From Kibdelosporangium persicum (GTDB taxonomy: Bacteria; Actinomycetota; Actinomycetes; Mycobacteriales; Pseudonocardiaceae): DNA of 64,000 nucleotides. How positions within the stretch are numbered: position 1 is the stretch's first letter; every line of letters starts with the position of its first letter. The stretch covers positions 16,822-80,821 of the forward strand of contig NZ_JAAATY010000041.1 in NCBI RefSeq assembly GCF_013280595.1, in the 5' to 3' direction. This document shows positions 20,271-28,302 of the stretch, in pieces. Both the position numbers and the translations under genes were made by a program. Under the pieces are notes generated by a model. It ran no database searches. It saw only the letters and a program-made list of their open reading frames with translations, and was not told the DNA's origin.

Positions 20271-20930
20271 TCAGAGGCAGGAGGGATCCGGATCGTCCGG
20301 CCGGTCCGGCCGGACTTCCGGCCGGCGCGAGAAGTGCAGGTCACCAGCCTGCACAGCGAAGACAGTCCCGCCCGCGGAAGCGTTGTTGACCTGTGTGGCT
20401 CCGTGGGGCCGTGACGTGGTTGGCGGACGCTCCGGACCGGAGGCGGAACCGGTCGCGGCCGTGACGGGTTGCTGGGTCAGTACTCTGATCAACGAGGCCG
20501 CGCCGGCGGTCGTGATGTCCTTGATCTCGTAGTGGTCCGCTGTGCGTGGCTGGAGGAAGAAGGGGATTTCGTCGGCTGTGTGTCCCGGCAGCAGCACCGG
20601 GAGGACCCGACGTGTCCAGTGTGGACGGTCCTGTTGGAACATCTCCCGCAGCGCGGTGACTTCCGCCTGGGCTCCACGGTTCTCATCGGCCGCGACGTCG
20701 CCGTCGCCCACCTTCTTGTACCGTGCCGAAGCGACTACGACTACGTAGTCCGCCAACGTGATCTGGCGCTGGCCCCAGACGTACCAGTCCTTGCGTTCGT
20801 GGGTGTCCCACGCGTCGAGCCGCACGTCGAGTCCGTGCGCCCGCAGGAGGTTGGCCAGGGCGAGCACTTGGTTCTTGTGCTCTTCCGAGTCGTGGGTGTA
20901 CGTCACGAACACCCGGGTAGGTCGAGCCAT
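20271..20930 (-). CDS. SEFIR-domain protein with C-terminal amyloid-like motif
   Basis: A 219-residue protein. Residues 5-150 form a SEFIR domain, the TIR relative of IL-17 receptors (VFVTYTHDSEEHKNQVLALA, then LDVRLDAWD and YVVVVASARYKK). The tail at residues 183-200 reads NASAGGTVFAVQAGDLHF and matches the motif of the two genes on the other side of the hairpin. Bacterial SEFIR/TIR proteins are known or suspected immune effectors or scaffolds. The motif tail suggests recruitment by templated assembly. It is convergent with the other two motif genes, which is unusual for a functional set, and lies 13 bp downstream of the Crp gene on the same strand. Confidence 0.82.
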   Translation of the reverse strand: MARPTRVFVTYTHDSEEHKNQVLALANLLRAHGLDVRLDAWDTHERKDWYVWGQRQITLADYVVVVASARYKKVGDGDVAADENRGAQAEVTALREMFQQDRPHWTRRVLPVLLPGHTADEIPFFLQPRTADHYEIKDITTAGAASLIRVLTQQPVTAATGSASGPERPPTTSRPHGATQVNNASAGGTVFAVQAGDLHFSRRPEVRPDRPDDPDPSCL

Positions 20931-20943
20931 GCACAGTCCTCGT

Positions 20944-21648
20944 TCAGCAGGAATGGTGGTTCGCTGGTTGGGCGATCGAGCGGAGGCGGTCCGGGTCGAT
21001 CACCCGGCACACCGCCCGGTGGATGTCGATGATCTTCTTGTCCCGGAACTCGTGCAACGCTTTCGCGACCGACACGCGGGAGGCTCCGACGGCTTCGGCG
21101 ATGTCTGTCTGGGTCAGGTGCACAGCATATCCTGGTCCGGTGCCGGATCGTTCGCCGTATGTGGCGGCGTCGAGCAACCAGCAGGCGGTGCGGGTTCTGA
21201 CGTCGTATACGCCGGATTCCAGGCGTCGCTGGTCGGATTCGCGCAACCGGCTGATCAGGATGTGGATCAGGTCGGCCGCCACTTCCGGCGTCCGGCCCAC
21301 CAGTCGCGCGAATTCGGCGCGGCTGACCGAGACCGCCTCACCGTCCGACAGCGCCGTCACCGTAGCGGACCTGCCGTGACCGTCGATCGCGGCGGACTCG
21401 CCGAGCAGGTCGCCGGGGCCTCGGATGGCCAGGATGACGCTTTTGCCGCACGGCGCCGTCACGGTGACCTTCACGTGTCCTCTCGTGATCAGCAGGACCG
21501 TCGCGGCGGCTTCCGCCTCGCGGAACAGCTTCTCGCCGCTTGACCACGTAAGACGTGTCCCGGCGGCACGTAGCCTCGCCTGCACGTTCGGGATGTCGGG
21601 ATTTCCGGCCAAGGACGGTGACTCCTCTTCACGACCCGGTGTACTCAC
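20944..21648 (-). CDS. Crp/Fnr-family transcriptional regulator
   Basis: A 234-residue regulator. The cyclic-nucleotide-binding beta-roll covers about residues 30-140 (GDLLGESAAIDGHGRSATV, where Glu-Ser-Ala-Ala is the phosphate-binding-cassette region). A winged helix-turn-helix follows with LTQTDIAEAVGASRVSVAKAL. The start is uncertain. GTG at 21648 is annotated, the frame is open to 21711, and a TTG near 21613 after GAGGAG is possible. It precedes the SEFIR gene by 13 bp and is divergent from the TIR-NB-ARC gene, so it probably regulates one or both. Confidence 0.88.
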   Translation of the reverse strand: MSTPGREEESPSLAGNPDIPNVQARLRAAGTRLTWSSGEKLFREAEAAATVLLITRGHVKVTVTAPCGKSVILAIRGPGDLLGESAAIDGHGRSATVTALSDGEAVSVSRAEFARLVGRTPEVAADLIHILISRLRESDQRRLESGVYDVRTRTACWLLDAATYGERSGTGPGYAVHLTQTDIAEAVGASRVSVAKALHEFRDKKIIDIHRAVCRVIDPDRLRSIAQPANHHSC

Positions 21649-21907
21649 CTGAACGGGTGAACAGCGGTGGAGTGTGTGACATGCAAACGATGTGTGGGAA
21701 TTCGTCCTCACGATTCGTGCGCCGCATGGTCGCTTTTGGCCGGTGAACGGTAGATCGAGTTCATCCGGAACGATTGTCGGACGGCGTTCGTGTGACGAAT
21801 CCGTGCCGCACGGCAGTGTGTCGTGTATCTGTCAGCTTTCCGGCAGTTGCCTTCCCGGTGTGCCTGGGGGAATCGTGGCAGACGTCTGGCACGCGGGCAG
21901 GAGGGTG

Positions 21908-24682
21908 ATGAACGACCCGGCGGTTTTCCTGAGTTACACCTGGACCGACGAGGCGGCAGCCGACCTCGTCGAGCAGGCTCTGCGCGCCAGAGGACTGACT
22001 GTGTTGCGCGCGAAGGACATCCGCCTGTTCGACGGGATCACCGAGAAGCTCCGGCGCGAGCTCGGCTCGGCCGCCGTGCTGCTCGCCTTCTACTCCCGGC
22101 GGTATTCGATCCGGTACGCCTGCCAGTGGGAGCTCACGAAGGCTTTGCTGGCCGCGCGGCGGATCGGTGACCCGGACGATCGTGTCCTGGTGATCAATCC
22201 GGAGCCGGACGATCTGCACATCGCACCGGTCGAACTCGCCGAGGCCGGCTGCCTGCCTTGGCGCGGCGAACCCGACATCGATCGGATGGCCGATGCGGTG
22301 GCGGACAGGGTGAGGCGAGCGGACACTCCGTTCGGCGAGGTGACCGGCGACGAGCCACATCGTGGCGTGCCACGGAGGTTCGTGGGGCGGTACCCGGAGA
22401 TGTGGGCGATCCACAGCAGACTGCTCGGTGGCCGGCCACCGCGGTCCCACTCGGTGGTGGTGATCGAGGCTCCGGCCGGAATGGGCAAGACGACGCTCGC
22501 GGAACAGTACGCGTCCGTCTTCCGGGACGCCTACCCTGGCGGTGTGGTGTGGACGAGCCTCGCCGAAGCGGATGGAGTGCCGGCACGATTCGCCGCCGCG
22601 GTCAACGAGCTGGCCCGTGAGCGTTTCGGTGTGGACCTGTCGGATATGAACGCACGGCAGGCCAAGGCGACAGTCGCGGGCAGGATCGTCGACGACACGT
22701 TGTGGGTCGTCGATGACGTCCCGGACGGACTCGACCGGGACACGCTCGAACAGCTCGTCATTCCGTCGCCAAAGGTGCATACCTTGATGGCTATGCGGAC
22801 CGTGCCGTCGCAGTGGCCGTGCTCGCAGGTACGGATAACCGGGTTTTCCGTGCGGGAGGCCGAGGAACTGTTCCGGGCGAACTGGACCGTGCTCAGCCGT
22901 GACGAACGCCGGGCGATCGGCCGCCTTGTCACCCGCAGCCAGGGGCATCCGCTCACGATCTTGCCGATCGTGGACCGGCTTCGTGACGCTCAAGGCACGG
23001 GCGCCGTGGAGCGGATGGCCGACGAGCCGGTGCTGAAGCTGGAAGACGGGCTGACCGGCCTCGTGCGTGCCCGCAGCGCGCACGCCCGTGTGGTGCTGGG
23101 TTTCCTGGCCGTGCTGGGCCGGGCGCCGATCAGCGGTGACCTGGTGGCCAGGGGGATTTCGGAAGTACTGGGCGGGCGAACCCCGATTCTGGTCGCCGAG
23201 GCGCTGGACGAACTCGACCGGCACCGCCTCATCCAGCGGGCGGCCGGAAACCGGCGACAGGCGTGGCGGCTACACGCACTCGTGGCCGACGCCGTGACCG
23301 ACGATCTGGATCCCACACTCCTGAGCTCGCTGGCGAGGCACGCGGCGGGAACTCTGCTCGGAAGCCTCGCGAACGCCTCGATGGATCTCTGCGCGCACGC
23401 GTTGCGGGTGGCGAAGAACGCGGCGGTTCCGTCGGCCGACAGGCTGGCGCTGATTCGCGGGGTAGTGATGGCGCACGAGGCACGCGGTGACATCGCCGCC
23501 GCCCGGGACGCCGGGCATCTCGTGATCAGAGTGGCGGCGGGGGACTGGCAGATCAGTGACGTCGCGACCGCGGCACGGCTGGCGGTCGTCGTCGGCGATG
23601 CGCTTGACGCCCTGGGGCATACGGACAAGCTGATCGACCGGGCTCAATGTCGGCGAGACGTCCGGACCGAGTTCAAAGCACGCCAGACCGCGGCCACCGC
23701 GTATGACATGCTGGGTGACTACGTCCATGCCGACGCACTGTTCCATCAGCACGACCTCCTCCGCGAGCACGGGGCCGTTCCGGTCTGGCTGTCCGAAGTG
23801 GAGCGTCAACAGGCCGAACTGGCCCGGCTGAAGGCGCTGATCCTGCGGGGCGACTACGAGGCCGCGAGGAGAATCGCCGACGGCGTCCTTCCCGCGCTCC
23901 GGCTCGCGCACCCGCATGGCGCACACAAGGGACCGTGGCCGTTCGCGACCGTGGAGCTGGCCCGGCTCCAGCTGTTGTCCGGCGAGCTCGCGCACGCCTG
24001 CGGCACGGCGAGGAAAGTGCTCGATGTGTTCGGCGCAGCCGGTCTGGTTCGGCATCGGCTGGCCCGTGAGGCCGTCGTGATCCTCACGGAGGCTGAGCTG
24101 ACCATGGCGTTGACCGAGATGCGCGTCAGGCCGGAGCAGTGGTCGCACGCGACGAAACGACTCCAGGAGGCACTCGACGAATCGACGGAGTGGTACGGCC
24201 CGGATGACCCGCTCACGCTGGAGTTGATGGTCTTGCGTGGCCGGACGTTGAGCAGGGACGAAGAGCATCGGAAAGCGGTCGCGGTTCTGGCGGACGCGCA
24301 CCGGCGGGCGTCCGCGGCGCTGGGCGAGGATCACCCGCTTTCCCTGCGGGCCCGGCAATGGACCGGCCTGGTGACGATGGGCAGTCAGCGGTGGGAGGCG
24401 GCCGCGGACCTCTTCGAACGCCTGTTGCCACGCCAGGACGCCGTTCTGGGACGGTGTCACCCCGAGAGCCAGTTCACCCGGTTTCACCTGGGGGCCTGCC
24501 TGCTCAGGCGGAACGACCTGAAAAAGGCGAGGCTCCTGCTCGACGAAGCGGTGCCGGTCCTGCACGCCCACCAGGGCCCGCTGCGGCAGTGGACGGTGAT
24601 CGTGACGGGCGGCGACGCCTGCACCCGTGTGCCGAATCCGTTGCGGAGATTTGTCAACTTCCTGGACAAGAGCGTGGGCTGA
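21908..24682 (+). CDS. TIR-NB-ARC-TPR protein (STAND NTPase, candidate immune receptor)
   Basis: A 924-residue protein. The N-terminal TIR domain spans about residues 4-140 (VFLSYTWTDEAAADLVEQAL, then FYSRRYSIRYACQWEL, where the Glu may be the NADase catalytic residue). The NB-ARC NTPase has Walker A APAGMGKTTLA near 188 and LWVVDDVPD near 265. The C-terminal half is TPR-like helical repeats. This is the usual layout of a bacterial NLR-type sensor whose effector depletes NAD. ATG at 21908 follows AGGAGG at a short 3-base spacing, and longer starts cannot be excluded. The 3' end overlaps the convergent next gene by 29 bp. Confidence 0.88.
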   Translation: MNDPAVFLSYTWTDEAAADLVEQALRARGLTVLRAKDIRLFDGITEKLRRELGSAAVLLAFYSRRYSIRYACQWELTKALLAARRIGDPDDRVLVINPEPDDLHIAPVELAEAGCLPWRGEPDIDRMADAVADRVRRADTPFGEVTGDEPHRGVPRRFVGRYPEMWAIHSRLLGGRPPRSHSVVVIEAPAGMGKTTLAEQYASVFRDAYPGGVVWTSLAEADGVPARFAAAVNELARERFGVDLSDMNARQAKATVAGRIVDDTLWVVDDVPDGLDRDTLEQLVIPSPKVHTLMAMRTVPSQWPCSQVRITGFSVREAEELFRANWTVLSRDERRAIGRLVTRSQGHPLTILPIVDRLRDAQGTGAVERMADEPVLKLEDGLTGLVRARSAHARVVLGFLAVLGRAPISGDLVARGISEVLGGRTPILVAEALDELDRHRLIQRAAGNRRQAWRLHALVADAVTDDLDPTLLSSLARHAAGTLLGSLANASMDLCAHALRVAKNAAVPSADRLALIRGVVMAHEARGDIAAARDAGHLVIRVAAGDWQISDVATAARLAVVVGDALDALGHTDKLIDRAQCRRDVRTEFKARQTAATAYDMLGDYVHADALFHQHDLLREHGAVPVWLSEVERQQAELARLKALILRGDYEAARRIADGVLPALRLAHPHGAHKGPWPFATVELARLQLLSGELAHACGTARKVLDVFGAAGLVRHRLAREAVVILTEAELTMALTEMRVRPEQWSHATKRLQEALDESTEWYGPDDPLTLELMVLRGRTLSRDEEHRKAVAVLADAHRRASAALGEDHPLSLRARQWTGLVTMGSQRWEAAADLFERLLPRQDAVLGRCHPESQFTRFHLGACLLRRNDLKKARLLLDEAVPVLHAHQGPLRQWTVIVTGGDACTRVPNPLRRFVNFLDKSVG

Positions 24683-25664
24683 CGTGGTCCGGGGCGTCGC
24701 AACGAGGCCGCCAGCCGATCCCGTACGAGGTCGAGGGAACCAGGTCGCGGAACGTCGCCTGCACCTCACCGGCGCTGTCGGCGTGCAGCGTCTTCCGGTG
24801 TGGCACCGGGTCACTCGCTTCGAGGGGCAGCTCGCCGTCGATCAGCCAGACCCGCTCGGGAACCCGGTCGCGGCCGAACCTGATCCGCAGGCGGAACTCG
24901 TCGCAGGCGAACCGGGGAGTGCACGCGTAGAACGGCAGCAGCGACGGGACACGGACGCGGAAGAAGAACTCGTGATGATCTCCGATGGCCAGTGGCTTCG
25001 GTGGTTTCAGGACGATCTCGACCCGGTTGGAGGACAGCAACCGCGGCGGCGTGGCCATGTCGCCACCGCCCAGCACCGCGATGCCGAGGTCGGAAAGGTC
25101 GAGCGGGACCGGCGGGTTCTCGACCGGCGCGATGGTGAGCCAGTGCCGGATCTCGGTCAGGCCGTCGGCGTGGCTGACGATCCTCCGCGTTTCGAACACC
25201 TCGATCTCCGGTTGGTCGAGGATGAGGTCCACGCGCAACAGTTCGGTGTGCCACGGGTTGCCGTCCACGGGCTCCACGGCCTTGCCGGCAGGCGGCGACT
25301 GGGTCAGGGTCATCTCGGCGATCCGGTAGATGACCCGGTCGGCCCGGCGCTGCATCGTGCGGACCTCGCGGTCGACGACCTTTCCGAGATGTTCGAGCCG
25401 GGCCAGGTAGGGCAGATCGCCGGAGCCGCCGAAGCCGAACGCCGTCCGGGCGATCGTGGCGATGGCCTCGGGCAACCGTGAGATCGTGGCCGCCAGCCAG
25501 TCCGTGATCTTCTGGCGCACGATTCCGGGTGAATCGCCGTCGGTCACACCGCTCACCTGCCTGACGGCCGGGCCCGCGCGCGCGACAAGATTCGGATCCT
25601 CGACTCCCAAACCGGTGCGCAGCACTTTCAAGTCGCCGATGAGATCGTCGATCTTGGCCGGCAT
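24654..25664 (-). CDS. Conserved actinobacterial protein of unknown function with HTH-like helix pair
   Basis: A 336-residue protein starting MPAKIDDLIGDLKVLRTG. An N-terminal helical domain of about 130 residues ends in REVRTMQRRADRVIYRI, which resembles the helix-turn-helix of a known but uncharacterised actinobacterial family. The rest is beta-rich, with no catalytic motif I recognise. The gene converges on the TIR-NB-ARC gene with a 29-bp overlap, so antisense interference between the two transcripts is possible. ATG at 25664 follows GAAGGTGG and is preferred over the more upstream start at 25688. Confidence 0.65.
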   Translation of the reverse strand: MPAKIDDLIGDLKVLRTGLGVEDPNLVARAGPAVRQVSGVTDGDSPGIVRQKITDWLAATISRLPEAIATIARTAFGFGGSGDLPYLARLEHLGKVVDREVRTMQRRADRVIYRIAEMTLTQSPPAGKAVEPVDGNPWHTELLRVDLILDQPEIEVFETRRIVSHADGLTEIRHWLTIAPVENPPVPLDLSDLGIAVLGGGDMATPPRLLSSNRVEIVLKPPKPLAIGDHHEFFFRVRVPSLLPFYACTPRFACDEFRLRIRFGRDRVPERVWLIDGELPLEASDPVPHRKTLHADSAGEVQATFRDLVPSTSYGIGWRPRCDAPDHVSPRSCPGS

Positions 25665-25736
25665 GGCGCCACCTTCGTGTCCCGTCATCGATCAGCGAGT
25701 CTACCCATCAACTCGGTGCTCCCGGCAGGACCGGCC

Positions 25737-25819
25737 GGGGGTTTCCGCTGGTTTCCACCCAGGAGGAAACCCCGCAGGATATCCGGGTCCGACCTGTTTC
25801 CGCGGAGCGTGAAACAGGC
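25737..25819. other. Two adjacent hairpins in intergenic region
   Basis: GGGGTTTCC pairs with GGAAACCCC across an 18-base loop (about 25738-25773), and CCTGTTTC pairs with GAAACAGG (25794-25819). Both share a GTTTCC core, which also recurs unpaired between them. They lie between a leftward gene start and the micropeptide. A regulator-binding role or RNA structure is possible. Nothing else was recognised in 25665-25930. Confidence 0.45.
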
Positions 25820-25944
25820 AACCACTGTCCACTCCAGGAATGCGGATCGACGATGAGTTCGCCGAAATCATTCGGCAGGGCACATCAGCCGATAACGAGG
25901 CCGGATCGGGTTTCGTGAACGATTCGCGAGAGGGGTGGAGTTTC

Positions 25945-25998
25945 ATGCACACGCACATCATCGTGGTACTGGGCCAGCTGGTCGCGCTGTTCGGCTAA
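25945..25998 (+). CDS. Putative 17-aa hydrophobic leader or micropeptide
   Basis: The frame encodes MHTHIIVVLGQLVALFG. AGGGGTGGAG ends four bases before the ATG and is a convincing ribosome binding site for so short a frame. The peptide is hydrophobic with two histidines at the start. A strong GC hairpin begins 13 bp after the stop and the HTH-NB-ARC gene begins at 26080. This is the geometry of a leader peptide with attenuator. It could also be a small membrane-active peptide. I do not recognise a family. Confidence 0.45.
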   Translation: MHTHIIVVLGQLVALFG

Positions 25999-26010
25999 CC
26001 GGTTCATGGT

Positions 26011-26041
26011 CCGGCCGGTCGCCGAGGGGGCGGCCGGCCGG
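26011..26041 (+). terminator. Strong hairpin before the HTH-NB-ARC gene (terminator or attenuator)
   Basis: CCGGCCGGTCGCC pairs with GGCGGCCGGCCGG across the 5-base loop GAGGG, a 13-bp stem with one G-T pair. It is followed by CCTTTCC, and the next ribosome binding site (AGGAAGGGA) lies about 20 bp on. It may end the micropeptide transcript or control read-through into 26080. Confidence 0.6.
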
Positions 26042-26079
26042 GCCTTTCCTCGGCACGGTCAGGAAGGGAAGATCACCTC

Positions 26080-28269
26080 ATGTCGGAGTTCGGGTCGGAG
26101 CTGAAACGCCTTCGCGAGGCCGCGGGACTGTCACTGGCGGCGCTGGCGTCGGCCATCCCGACGTCCAAGGGTTATCTCAGCAAGATCGAGAACGGCAAGG
26201 CCAACGTCAGCCGTGTCATCGCCGATGCGTGCGACAAGGCGTTGCAGGCGAAAGGCCAGTTGGCCGCTCTCGCGGCCAAACCGGCTGTTCCCGACGGCGG
26301 GTCAAGCCGTGGCTCGATCGGGCTCCCGGTCGGTACGCGGCATTTTGTCGGCCGGGTGGCCGAATTGGACAGATTGTCGTTCATGCTGTCACGTCAGGAC
26401 GCCGTCGGGGTATGTGTCGTGCACGGAATGGCTGGTGTCGGCAAGACGACTGTCGCTATCGCCGCCGCCCGAGCCGCGGCGGCGGATTTCCCTGACGGCT
26501 GCCTGTTCTTCGATTTCCGCGGCCACACGCCGGGCGCGCCGCTGCTGACGCCCGCGGACAGCCTGCGCTGGGTACTCGGCTTGCTGGAGGTGCCGGGCGA
26601 AAAGATTCCGACGGACGTCAACGGCATGGCCAACCTTTATCAGTCGCTGCTGCACGGACGGCGGATCCTGCTGGTCTTCGACAACGTCCGCACCGCCCAG
26701 CAGGTCAGGCAGCTGCTCCCGGCCGAGCCGGGCTGTCGCGTGATCATCACCAGCCGCGGGCGGCTTCCCGCGCTGGACGACGCGGCGCGCATCCCGCTCG
26801 ACGTGCTGTCCACTGAGGACTCAGTTGATCTTTTCCGCTCTGTGGCAGGGCACTCGGTGCCCATCGACGACGACCAGGTGCCCGTCATCGTCAAGCACTG
26901 CGGGATGCTGCCGTTGGCGATCCGGATCATAGCCGCGAGATTCGTCGCGGGCGGGTGGACCACAACGGGGCTCGCCGGCCGGCTCGCCGACGAGAACACC
27001 AGGCTGGGTTCTCTTGACGACGGTGAACGCAGCGTGGCGAGCGCGTTCTGGGTGTCCTATGACATGTTGCCGCTTGATCAGCGCTGGTTCTTCGGTTTGC
27101 TGGCACTGCTTCCGACCGCGTCGGCCGAGACGTCCGCCGTGCACGCGATGGCCGGCCTGCCGCCGGAGCAGGCGGACCTGCTGCTGGATCGGTTGCACGA
27201 CGCCAATCTGCTCACGCGGGATGAGCGCGGGTTCGTCGAACTGCACGACCTGATGCGCACGTTCGCGGCCAGGTACGCCCTGCCTGAGATCAGCGCGGAG
27301 GAGCAAGCCGCGGCAGCGGGGCGGCTGGTGGACCACGCTCTGGCCAAGGTGTACGCGGCGGACGAGCTCCTTGAACCGTACCGTTTCCGGCCCGGTGTGG
27401 ACCTCCCAGCGGCACGTGAGATGCCTTTCGGGTCCGTCGGCGCGGCCCTGAGCTGGCTGCGCCGGCAGTGGCCCGCGCTCGCCCAGCTGACCGAGCTGGC
27501 GTCGAAGTACGGCTGGCATCGCCGATGCTGGCAGCTGGCCTACATCCTGCGCTCGTTCTTCTTCCGTGAACGGCTCCTGGAGCCGTGGATCAGCACACAC
27601 AAGCGCGCCCTCGCGTCGGCCGAGCGGAACGGCGACACCGATGGCGTCGGAATGATCTTGAACAACCTGGGCATGGTCTACCTTGAACTGGGTGACGTCA
27701 GCGGGGCGGTCGAGTGCCATGACCGTGCGGAGCTGTGCTGCAGGCAAGCTGGTGACTCGCGAGGCGCCACTGACGCGGTGTCCAGCCGCGCATGGGTGTC
27801 CCTGTCCGTGGGGGACTATGCCGCGGCGGAGCGTGACCTGACCAGCACACTGGCGACGTACCGAGAGGCGGGGCGGACCCGCAACGTCGTGATAGCACTA
27901 CGTGGTCTCGCTTTTGTGCTCACCGCTACGGGCCGGTTCGACGAGGCGCTCGGCCATGCGCATGAGGCGCGTGCGCTGGCGCAACTGCCGCGCGAGGTGC
28001 TGGTGACGATCAACTGCATCGCGTGGATCCACTACCGGGCCGGCCGGCTGGACCAAGCGGAACGCCAGTACCAGGCGGCACTGAATCTCGCCGAACTCGT
28101 CGACAGTGACTACGAACTGGCGCGCGCCTTCCTCGGAATGGGAAACGTCGCCGCCCGCCGGGGCGAAGACGACACCGCCAAGACCCTGTGGGCCCACGCC
28201 GACGATCTCGGAGTGATGGTCAATCCGATCGTGCTGGGAGAGGCTCAAGCTCGTCTCGAACTCACGTGA
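26080..28269 (+). CDS. HTH-NB-ARC-TPR protein (XRE-type STAND regulator)
   Basis: A 729-residue protein. An XRE-type helix-turn-helix lies at residues 8-62 (LKRLREAAGLSLAALASAIP, then GYLSKIENGKANVS). The NB-ARC has Walker A HGMAGVGKTTVA near 114-125 and LLVFDNV near 196. From about residue 500 TPR repeats follow (NNLGMVYLELGDVSGAVE). Similar proteins regulate secondary metabolism or form part of conflict systems. Here an N-terminal DNA-binding head replaces the TIR of the neighbouring NB-ARC gene. The start has AGGAAGGGA upstream. It is convergent with the SEFIR-NPCBM gene, 33 bp apart. Confidence 0.85.
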   Translation: MSEFGSELKRLREAAGLSLAALASAIPTSKGYLSKIENGKANVSRVIADACDKALQAKGQLAALAAKPAVPDGGSSRGSIGLPVGTRHFVGRVAELDRLSFMLSRQDAVGVCVVHGMAGVGKTTVAIAAARAAAADFPDGCLFFDFRGHTPGAPLLTPADSLRWVLGLLEVPGEKIPTDVNGMANLYQSLLHGRRILLVFDNVRTAQQVRQLLPAEPGCRVIITSRGRLPALDDAARIPLDVLSTEDSVDLFRSVAGHSVPIDDDQVPVIVKHCGMLPLAIRIIAARFVAGGWTTTGLAGRLADENTRLGSLDDGERSVASAFWVSYDMLPLDQRWFFGLLALLPTASAETSAVHAMAGLPPEQADLLLDRLHDANLLTRDERGFVELHDLMRTFAARYALPEISAEEQAAAAGRLVDHALAKVYAADELLEPYRFRPGVDLPAAREMPFGSVGAALSWLRRQWPALAQLTELASKYGWHRRCWQLAYILRSFFFRERLLEPWISTHKRALASAERNGDTDGVGMILNNLGMVYLELGDVSGAVECHDRAELCCRQAGDSRGATDAVSSRAWVSLSVGDYAAAERDLTSTLATYREAGRTRNVVIALRGLAFVLTATGRFDEALGHAHEARALAQLPREVLVTINCIAWIHYRAGRLDQAERQYQAALNLAELVDSDYELARAFLGMGNVAARRGEDDTAKTLWAHADDLGVMVNPIVLGEAQARLELT

Positions 28270-28302
28270 CACGACGCGAGCTGGTGGCGCACCTGACCAC
28301 CA

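Noticed and set aside
21712..21907. Crp binding site between the Crp and TIR-NB-ARC genes
   Set aside because: TGTGAC-like half sites are present, but no symmetrical partner at the right spacing was found, so no site was called.
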